From JBBRSD01 sp038245725 (GTDB taxonomy: Bacteria > Actinomycetota > Coriobacteriia > Anaerosomatales > JAAXUF01): DNA of 64,000 nt. The position numbers were made by a program, and so were the translations under genes. This document shows, in pieces, positions 56,520 through 64,000 of this stretch. The stretch's first letter is position 1. Each line of letters starts with the position of its first letter. The notes below the pieces were generated by a model. It made no database searches. It was not told the DNA's origin and saw nothing but the letters and a program-made list of their open reading frames with translations. The DNA is taken from contig JBBRSD010000003.1 in NCBI GenBank assembly GCA_038245725.1, positions 124,001 through 188,000 of the forward strand, written 5' to 3'.

Positions 56520-57299
56520 GTGGCAACGATCGCACTCCTCCTCGAGCTCCCGCGTTCGGGCCGGCGCCGGTTCGCGACCGCCGGAATCGCGGTCGTGGCC
56601 GCGACCTTCTTCGCGCTCATCGGCAACGAAGCGCTCGTCGACCGGATGCTCGTTGCCGCGTTCGGCACCGTTCCCGACCCCGTCTTCGCCACACCGCTGC
56701 TTGCGCTTACGCTTCAGCACCTCGCGATCGTCGCCATCTCGAGTGCGCTGACGATCGCGGTCGGGCTGCCGCTCGGCATCTGGGTCACGCGGGAGAGCGG
56801 CCGAGACTTCCACGATGTTGTCTCGGCGGCGGTGGATTTCGGCCAGGTCTTCCCGCCGATCGCCGTGCTCGCGCTCATGTTCCCGATCTTCGGGCTCAGC
56901 CCGGCTTCGGCGGTGCTCGCCCTGTTCCTCTACGGCCTGCTGCCGGTGGTGAGCAGCACCGTCGCCGGGCTCGAGGCCGTCTCGCCGGCCGTGATCGACG
57001 CGGCGCGGGGCATGGGACTCGGCCGCTTCCGCATCCTCCTCACCGTCGAGCTTCCGCTCGCGAGTGCAGTGATCCTCGCCGGCATCCGGACGTCGGTGAT
57101 CATCAACGTCGGCACAGCGACGGTCGCAGCCGTGATAGGCGCGGGAGGTCTCGGCTTGTCGATCTTCACCGGGATCAGCACCGACAACAGCGGTAATCTC
57201 GTCGAAGGCGCTCTCGCGGTCTCGGCGCTCGCGCTCGTTCTCGACGGCGGCCTGGCGGTGCTCGCGTCATGGCTCGCCCCCGAAGGGCTCGAGTCGTGA
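56520..57299 (+). CDS. Quaternary-amine ABC transporter permease 2
   Basis: The 259-residue protein starts at GTG 56520, one base after the ATPase stop codon. It has about six membrane helices with LTLQHLAIVAISSALTIAVGLPLGIWVTRESGRDFHDVVSAAVDFGQVFPPIAVLALMFPIFGLSPASAVLALFLYGLLPVVSSTVAGLEAVSPAVIDAARGMGLGRFRILLTVELPLASAVILAGIRTS. This contains the conserved permease loop. It completes the operon: binding protein, permease, ATPase, permease. The ATGTG-like coupling to the ATPase gene indicates balanced synthesis. Confidence 0.9.
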   Translation: MATIALLLELPRSGRRRFATAGIAVVAATFFALIGNEALVDRMLVAAFGTVPDPVFATPLLALTLQHLAIVAISSALTIAVGLPLGIWVTRESGRDFHDVVSAAVDFGQVFPPIAVLALMFPIFGLSPASAVLALFLYGLLPVVSSTVAGLEAVSPAVIDAARGMGLGRFRILLTVELPLASAVILAGIRTSVIINVGTATVAAVIGAGGLGLSIFTGISTDNSGNLVEGALAVSALALVLDGGLAVLASWLAPEGLES

Positions 57300-57395
57300 G
57301 CGGGCTTGCGGCTCGCGCGTAGAGGCGCGCGGTCCCGCCAGCCCCGCCGGCCGCTCTATCAGCCCGGCCCGCGTCGGGTGCGCTACCCTGTCCAC

Positions 57396-58802
57396 ATGCC
57401 TTCCATTGTCGATATCGCTCGCGTCACCGCGCAGCGCCACGCCATGTTCGAGCCGTCGTCCCCGGTCGTCGCGCTCGTCTCGGGCGGCGCGGACTCGACG
57501 GCGCTGCTCAAGCTGCTGGCCGCCAGGAATCTCGGCGAGACCGGGCCGCTCGAAGCGGTGCACGTCGACCACATGCTGCGCGGTGCCGAGTCCGACGCCG
57601 ATGCCGCATCGGTCGAGACGCTCTGCGCGGCGCTCGGAGTACCGTGCGTCGTCGTGCGCTTCGACGTCGCCGAGCATGCGGCCGAAGCGTGTCTCAACCT
57701 CGAAGACGCCGGGCGCCGAGTGCGTTACCGCTTCGCCGAGGAGGAACTCGACGCGCTGTGCGACCGCGTCGGCGTCGCGCGCGATCGCGGCCGCATAGCA
57801 GTCGCGCACAACCGAGACGACCGAGTCGAGACGTTCCTCATGCGCGCGATCACCGGCGCCGGCGCCGGTGGCTTCGCCTCGATCCCGTACACGCGCGGCC
57901 GCATAGTGCGCCCGCTGCTCGACTGCGATCGCGCGCTCATCCGCGAGCACCTCTCGACCACGGGTCAGCCGTGGCGCGAGGACGCCAGCAACGCCGACAC
58001 CGCCCGGATGCGCGCGATGATCCGGCACGACCTCGTGCCGGTATTCGAGCGCGCCAACCCCGCCTTCCGAGAAACCCTCGCACGCTCGATCGACCTGCTC
58101 GCTGCCGACGACGTGCTGCTCACCACGATGGCGAGCGCGTTCGTGCATGATTTCGCGGATGTCATCCCTGGAGAACGTGTGGAGTTCGACCGTGAGTGGA
58201 TGAGGACGCTTGACCGTGCGATGGCGCGGCGCACGGTCCGCTCGGCGGTTATCGGGGCGTTTCCGGAGGCGTCGAGAATCGAGTCCTCGCACGTCGAAGC
58301 GCTCGTTGACGGCCTCGCCGACGACTCGTTCGCGCGCGACCTCTCCTGCGGTCTGCGGGCAGAGACCGAGTACGCTAAACTTGTCGTCTCGCGCGTGGGG
58401 GAAACCCCTCGGGCGGTGGCACCTTCCTTGCTCCCCATACCCGGAACCGCCGACCTCGGTCCGGCGGGGCGTCTGATCGCCGAGATGGTCGACTGCGATG
58501 ACATCGCGGGCACGCCGGATTCGGTGACAGTCGACGCCGGCGACCTGGAGCGGCTCCTCGTCGACGGGCCGCGGCCCGGAGACCGGATGCGCCCCCTCGG
58601 CATGGACGGTTCTCGCAAACTCTCTGACCTGCTCATCGATGCAAAGGTCCCGCGTCGGGACCGCCCGGCGACTCCCGTGATTCGCGACGATGAGCGGATC
58701 GTCTGGCTTGCCGGCGTGAGGATGAGCGCGGAGTACCGCGTGGGCGCCGAGACCGCCAGAGCCGTGCGGCTCACGTGGGAACGGCACGAACCGGAGCGCT
58801 GA
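57396..58802 (+). CDS. tilS: tRNA(Ile)-lysidine synthase
   Basis: The 468-residue protein starts at ATG 57396. The N-terminal PP-loop motif VVALVSGGADSTALLKLLAARN is followed by VHVDHMLRGAESDADAASVETLC, IAVAHNRDDRVETFLMRAITGAG and RPLLDCDRALIREHLSTTGQPWREDASNADTARMRAMIRHDLVPVFERANPAF, all TilS hallmarks. The C-terminal domain has PGDRMRPLGMDGSRKLSDLLIDAKVPRRDRPATPVIRDDERIVWLAGVRMSAEYRV. It modifies the wobble cytidine of tRNA-Ile(CAU) to lysidine. It is followed by hpt and ftsH, an order widespread in Gram-positive genomes. Confidence 0.93.
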   Translation: MPSIVDIARVTAQRHAMFEPSSPVVALVSGGADSTALLKLLAARNLGETGPLEAVHVDHMLRGAESDADAASVETLCAALGVPCVVVRFDVAEHAAEACLNLEDAGRRVRYRFAEEELDALCDRVGVARDRGRIAVAHNRDDRVETFLMRAITGAGAGGFASIPYTRGRIVRPLLDCDRALIREHLSTTGQPWREDASNADTARMRAMIRHDLVPVFERANPAFRETLARSIDLLAADDVLLTTMASAFVHDFADVIPGERVEFDREWMRTLDRAMARRTVRSAVIGAFPEASRIESSHVEALVDGLADDSFARDLSCGLRAETEYAKLVVSRVGETPRAVAPSLLPIPGTADLGPAGRLIAEMVDCDDIAGTPDSVTVDAGDLERLLVDGPRPGDRMRPLGMDGSRKLSDLLIDAKVPRRDRPATPVIRDDERIVWLAGVRMSAEYRVGAETARAVRLTWERHEPER

Positions 58803-58843
58803 TGCGCTTCGACCGAGACTGACCGGAAGGACGAAACGGACGC

Positions 58844-59389
58844 ATGAGTCTGCACGCAGACATCTCGCACGTCGTACTGAGCGAGGACGACATCCAGGGG
58901 CGGGTTCGCGAGCTGGGTTCGCAGATCAGTGCGGACTACGGCGACGAGCCGGTTCTGCTCGTGGGCGTCTTGCGAGGTGCGGCGATCTTCGTGGCGGACC
59001 TCTCGCGAGCGATCTCCTCGCCGGTCGAACTCGACTTCATGGCTGTCTCCAGCTACGGGTCGTCGACCAAGTCGAGCGGCGTGGTACGCATCCTCAAAGA
59101 CCTCGACGAGCCCATCGAGGGGCGGCACGTACTCGTGTGCGAAGACATCCTCGACACCGGCCTGACCCTCAAGTACCTGCTCAAGAACCTCGCCTCGCGA
59201 AAGCCCGCTTCCCTCGAGATCGTCGCGCTGCTGAGCAAGGAAGGGAAGCAGCGGGTACCTATCAGCTGTAAGTACGTTGGATTCGATATCGCCGACGAGT
59301 TCGTGGTCGGGTACGGTCTGGACTACGCCGAGCGGTATCGCAACTTGCCGTTCGTTGGCGTCCTGAAGCCGGAGATCTACGCAGACTAG
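58844..59389 (+). CDS. hpt: Hypoxanthine phosphoribosyltransferase
   Basis: The 181-residue protein starts at ATG 58844 with GGAAGGACG upstream. It has VLLVGVLRGAAIFVADLSRAI, MAVSSYGSSTKSSGVVRILKDLDEPIEGRHVLVCEDILDTGLTL with the PRPP-binding DILDTGLT loop, and CKYVGFDIADEFVVGYGLDYAERYRNLPFVGVL at the end. It salvages hypoxanthine and guanine to IMP and GMP. Any hypoxanthine released in the nucleoside-processing steps encoded at 43.5-46 kb could be recovered here (inference). Confidence 0.95.
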   Translation: MSLHADISHVVLSEDDIQGRVRELGSQISADYGDEPVLLVGVLRGAAIFVADLSRAISSPVELDFMAVSSYGSSTKSSGVVRILKDLDEPIEGRHVLVCEDILDTGLTLKYLLKNLASRKPASLEIVALLSKEGKQRVPISCKYVGFDIADEFVVGYGLDYAERYRNLPFVGVLKPEIYAD

Positions 59390-59428
59390 TCGCGCCGAGG
59401 CGCTCATCCCCGAGGAGAACCGGGAATC

Positions 59429-61423
<1,995 letters not shown>

Positions 61424-61436
61424 GCCGTATACCACC

Positions 61437-61462
61437 GAACGCCCGCCAGTCGGCGGGCGTTC
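61437..61462 (+). terminator. Hairpin after ftsH
   Basis: GAACGCCCGCC (61437-61447) pairs perfectly with GGCGGGCGTTC (61452-61462) around AGTC. There is no T run beyond the stem. Confidence 0.6.
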
Positions 61463-61486
61463 GTCGCTTCCGGGGGGAGGTCGCAC

Positions 61487-62602
61487 GTGGAGCCATCGCG
61501 CCGCATCAGCCAGCACGATCTGATCACCTCACTCAACGAGGTCGCCGATTCGGTCTCCTCGGCGATGGGCGCTGAAGAGATGCTCACGACGATCGTCGAG
61601 CGCGCGAAGCGCATCACCGACACCGACAAGGCGATGCTCGTCCTCACGAGCGAACACGGCGGCAACCTCGATCTCGACTCGATCGTCGTGCGCGGTCGCC
61701 GCGGCCAGCACCTCCAGGAGTGGTGGCAGCAGCGGCTCGAGGCGCTGGGCGACACCGTCTTCGACAGCTCGAACATCATCGTGGAGAGCCATCCCGAGCA
61801 CCACGCGTGGCTGCTCTGTTCACCCGTGCGGGTCAAGGACCGCCCGATCGGCCTGATCTGCGCGATCAACTCGGCGGACCGGCCTTTCACGCTCGAGCAG
61901 ATCGATTTTTTCGCGATCCTCTCGGCGTTTGCGGCAAGTGCGATCGAGATCGCCCGCCTCGCGGAGGAAAGCCGCTACGTCCTGCTCGCGAGCGAGCGCG
62001 ACCGGATCGCCGCCGAGATGCACGATGGCGTGATGCAGGAGCTGTTCTCGATCTCGGTCGGGCTCGAGGTCTCCAAGCGGCAGGTGGCGAGCGATCCCGA
62101 GGCGGCCGCGGCACGGTTGGGCGCACTGCAGCAGCAGCTCAACACGTCGATGACGGAGCTGCGGCGCATCATGTACGACCTGCGCCCCATGCGCCTCTCG
62201 GAGTTGGGCCTTGCGGGTGCGATCGAGTACTGGATCCACGACGTGACTGCGGACCGTAGCGTCGTCGGCCGCCTCGTCGTGCACGGCGAGAAGCCCACGA
62301 TGTCGCCCGCCGCCGAGGCATGCCTCTATCAGGTCGCGAAGGAAGGCGTGAGCAACGCGGTGCGTCACTCGGGGGCGGGCCGCTTCGACGTCGTGCTTGG
62401 CGGCGACGAGGACGAGGTGAGCCTCGTGATCAGCGACGATGGCCGCGGATTCGACGTGGACTCGACGCGGCGGACAAGCGAGGGGTACGGTCTACGCAAC
62501 ATCCGCGAGCGTATCGAGCGCGAAGGCGGGACCATCGCCATCGACAGTTCGGTCGAAGGCGGAACGACGATTACCGTGAAACTGCGCCTGGGGAGTGAGT
62601 GA
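61487..62602 (+). CDS. GAF-domain sensor histidine kinase (NarL/LuxR-type partner)
   Basis: The 371-residue protein starts at GTG 61487 with GGGGGGAGG upstream. Residues ~20-165 form a GAF domain (AEEMLTTIVERAKRITDTDKAMLVLTS... LLCSPVRVKDRPIGLICAINSADRPFTLEQIDFFAILSAFAASAIEIA). The HisKA_3 dimerisation helix carries the phosphorylated His in ERDRIAAEMHDGVMQELFSISVGLE. The ATPase domain has LYQVAKEGVSNAVRHSGAG, ISDDGRGFD and GYGLRNIRERIEREGG. No membrane segment is present, so it senses a cytoplasmic signal or ligand. The response regulator gene follows immediately. Confidence 0.92.
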   Translation: MEPSRRISQHDLITSLNEVADSVSSAMGAEEMLTTIVERAKRITDTDKAMLVLTSEHGGNLDLDSIVVRGRRGQHLQEWWQQRLEALGDTVFDSSNIIVESHPEHHAWLLCSPVRVKDRPIGLICAINSADRPFTLEQIDFFAILSAFAASAIEIARLAEESRYVLLASERDRIAAEMHDGVMQELFSISVGLEVSKRQVASDPEAAAARLGALQQQLNTSMTELRRIMYDLRPMRLSELGLAGAIEYWIHDVTADRSVVGRLVVHGEKPTMSPAAEACLYQVAKEGVSNAVRHSGAGRFDVVLGGDEDEVSLVISDDGRGFDVDSTRRTSEGYGLRNIRERIEREGGTIAIDSSVEGGTTITVKLRLGSE

Positions 62603-63253
62603 ATGGCTGCGATCCGCGTCTTTCTCGCTGATGACCACGAACTCGTGCGCTACGGCCTGCGCGCGCTTCTAGACGCCGAGGCCGATATCGAGATCGCGGG
62701 CGAGGCCGGCGATACCGACGGCGTGATAAGCGGTTGCGTGGCGTGCGAACCCGACGTGCTCCTGCTCGACCTGCACATGCCTGGTGAGGGCGGTGTGGAG
62801 GCGTGCCGCCGCGTCCGCGAGCTGCTGCCGGAGACGTCGGTGCTCGTGCTCACCAGTTTCGACGAGAACGACGAGCTCTTCGGCGCCGTCGCTGCAGGCG
62901 CCGCAGGCTACCTGCTCAAGGACACGCGCCCGGAGCTGCTGGCAGGTGCGATACGCGCCGTCGCTGCTGGCGACCCGGTCTTCGACCCCACCATCAGTGG
63001 ACGCATCAGCGCAGGCCGGCCGCCATCCAAGGCCGAGGAACTCGACCTCAGGCGGCTCTCCGAGCGCGAGACCGAGGTACTCGAGCTGATGGCGAAGGGG
63101 ATGTCGAACAAGGAGATCGGCCGCACGCTGTGGATCGGCGAAACGACCGTCAAGACGCACGTGAGCCACATCCTGAGAAAGCTCGGCCAGTCCGACCGCA
63201 CGCAGGCAGTCATCACCGCCGTGAAAGCGAACCTCGTCCGTCTCGAGGACTGA
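62603..63253 (+). CDS. NarL/FixJ family response regulator
   Basis: This 216-residue protein starts at ATG 62603, directly after the kinase stop codon. The receiver domain has VFLADDHELVRYGLRALLDAE (acidic pair), DVLLLDLHMPGEGGVEA with the phosphorylated Asp, VLTSFDEND and GYLLKDTRPELL (conserved Lys). The C-terminal LuxR helix-turn-helix is LSERETEVLELMAKGMSNKEIGRTLWIGETTVKTHVSHILRKLGQSDRTQAV. Its targets cannot be deduced from the window. Confidence 0.94.
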   Translation: MAAIRVFLADDHELVRYGLRALLDAEADIEIAGEAGDTDGVISGCVACEPDVLLLDLHMPGEGGVEACRRVRELLPETSVLVLTSFDENDELFGAVAAGAAGYLLKDTRPELLAGAIRAVAAGDPVFDPTISGRISAGRPPSKAEELDLRRLSERETEVLELMAKGMSNKEIGRTLWIGETTVKTHVSHILRKLGQSDRTQAVITAVKANLVRLED

Positions 63254-63340
63254 TCGGCGGCCCTGAGGCGCGGTTCGGGTACCCTTAAGCGACATCCGCT
63301 GCAGCGCCGACAACCGCTGGCGACACGCGAAGGGACGCGC

Positions 63341-63913
63341 ATGGACCGCGAGAAGATCGTCGAGGGCGTTCGCCTCATCCTCGAAGGCGTGGGCGAGGAC
63401 CCCAGCCGCGAGGGGCTGCTCGACACGCCGCGCCGCGTCGCCGACATGTACGAGGAGATCTTTTCGGGACTGACGCAGGACGCCGGCGAGCACTTCTGCG
63501 TCACCTTCAATGAGGGCCATCAGGAGATGGTGCTTGTTCGCGACATCCCTCTGTACTCGGTCTGCGAGCACCACCTGCTGCCGTTCATCGGCCGCGCACA
63601 CGTCGCCTACATCCCCGGCAAGTCCGGACGGATCTGCGGCCTCTCGAAACTCGCGCGCGTCGTCGACGTGTTCGCGAAGCGCCCGCAGGTCCAGGAGCGC
63701 ATGACCTCGCAGATCGCCGATACGATCGTCGAGCACCTCGACCCCGCCGGCGTCATCGTCGTCATCGAGGCCGAGCATCTCTGCATGTCGATGCGCGGCA
63801 TCAAGAAGCCCGGCGCCGAGACGATCACGAGCGCCGTGCGCGGCAGCTTCCAGCGCAGCTCGGCCACGCGCGCCGAAGCGATGTCGCTCATCACCGATCG
63901 CAGCCGCCGGTGA
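63341..63913 (+). CDS. folE: GTP cyclohydrolase I
   Basis: The 190-residue protein starts at ATG 63341. It has VGEDPSREGLLDTPRRVADMYEEIFSGL, LYSVCEHHLLPFIGRAHVAYIPG (zinc-binding Cys and His), GLSKLARVVDVFAKRPQVQERMTSQIADTI and EAEHLCMSMRGIKKPGAETITSAVRG with the second zinc Cys. This is the complete FolE set at normal length. It opens GTP to dihydroneopterin triphosphate, the first step of folate synthesis. folP starts within its stop codon. Confidence 0.95.
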   Translation: MDREKIVEGVRLILEGVGEDPSREGLLDTPRRVADMYEEIFSGLTQDAGEHFCVTFNEGHQEMVLVRDIPLYSVCEHHLLPFIGRAHVAYIPGKSGRICGLSKLARVVDVFAKRPQVQERMTSQIADTIVEHLDPAGVIVVIEAEHLCMSMRGIKKPGAETITSAVRGSFQRSSATRAEAMSLITDRSRR

Positions 63914-64000
63914 CCGCCGCTTACAGCCCGGTCGGTACCTGGCGCTGTGGTCGCTTCGAACTCGCGCTCGACCACCCGCTCGTTATGGGCATCGTGAATG
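63910..64000 (+). CDS. folP: Dihydropteroate synthase, N-terminal start (3' end outside window)
   Basis: GTG 63910 overlaps the folE stop codon (GTGA). The 30 codons present end with WRCGRFELALDHPLVMGIVN, the start of the FolP barrel, whose next residues are normally VTPDSF. It condenses 7,8-dihydropterin pyrophosphate with p-aminobenzoate. Linkage to folE supports the assignment despite the short length. Confidence 0.85.
   Translation, partial: MTAAYSPVGTWRCGRFELALDHPLVMGIVN

Overview
High-GC bacterial chromosome with short intergenic gaps, frequent GTG starts and many ATGA-type start/stop overlaps. It encodes class III (oxygen-sensitive) ribonucleotide reductase, futalosine-route menaquinone genes, four multiheme c-type cytochromes, two cobalamin riboswitches and a ferredoxin-thioredoxin reductase-like protein. 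This suggests an anaerobic, respiring actinobacterium, possibly of the Coriobacteriia and their uncultured relatives. The taxonomic placement is inference from gene content; there is no rRNA in the window. I found no tRNA, CRISPR array, insertion sequence or prophage.

Layout. (1) 1-10.8 kb: the C-terminal part of RecQ; an ADP-forming acyl-CoA synthetase fused to a GNAT acetyltransferase, divergent from an AcuC-like deacetylase; a VOC protein; a flavin disulfide oxidoreductase; a nine-haem secreted cytochrome; an NTF2-like protein; a DedA protein. (2) 10.8-28.1 kb: a respiratory region. The apparently intact cassette is TPR protein - NHL protein - promoter - two NapC-like multihaem cytochromes - Rex-like regulator - convergent TorD-like chaperone (21.9-28.1 kb). 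A decayed sibling lies at 10.8-15.0 kb: a cytochrome interrupted by an in-frame TGA, a second Rex-like gene, and recognisable scraps of the NHL, TorD-like and TPR genes. Between them sit an Lrp regulator, a membrane protein and a cobalamin-riboswitch-controlled nrdD/nrdG operon in which the glycyl-radical segment of NrdD is a separate small gene. A third Rex-like gene lies at 20.7 kb. (3) 28.1-36.9 kb: a riboswitch- and attenuator-controlled cobalamin importer (btuF-C-D), a Crp/Fnr regulator, a DUF1284 protein, a YycJ-like MBL protein, glutaredoxin with an FTR-Rieske fusion, and cysK with an Rrf2/CymR-like regulator. (4) 37-44 kb: a complete branched-chain amino-acid-type ABC importer (livK-H-M-G-F) plus a second binding protein. 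(5) 43.5-53 kb: an adenosine-type deaminase and MTA-phosphorylase-like pair, NDH-2, NhaA, a META-domain lipoprotein and mqnC-mqnA-mqnE. (6) 53-57.3 kb: a quaternary-amine/osmolyte ABC importer. (7) 57.4-64 kb: tilS-hpt-ftsH, a NarL-type two-component pair, folE and the start of folP.

How the genes may fit together. NDH-2 can feed electrons into menaquinone made by the Mqn enzymes. The NapC-like membrane cytochromes at 24.4-26.6 kb are well placed to take electrons from menaquinol and pass them outward. The Rex-like proteins keep the Rex DNA-binding layout but have lost the glycine-rich NAD(H) motif, so they may sense something other than NADH/NAD+. A nearly identical promoter layout (TTGACT, 17-base spacer, TA(A/G)GGT, then a palindrome at the expected start site) precedes one cytochrome operon and one Rex-like gene, suggesting a shared regulon. 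B12 supply (importer) and B12-independent DNA precursor synthesis (class III RNR) are both under cobalamin riboswitches.
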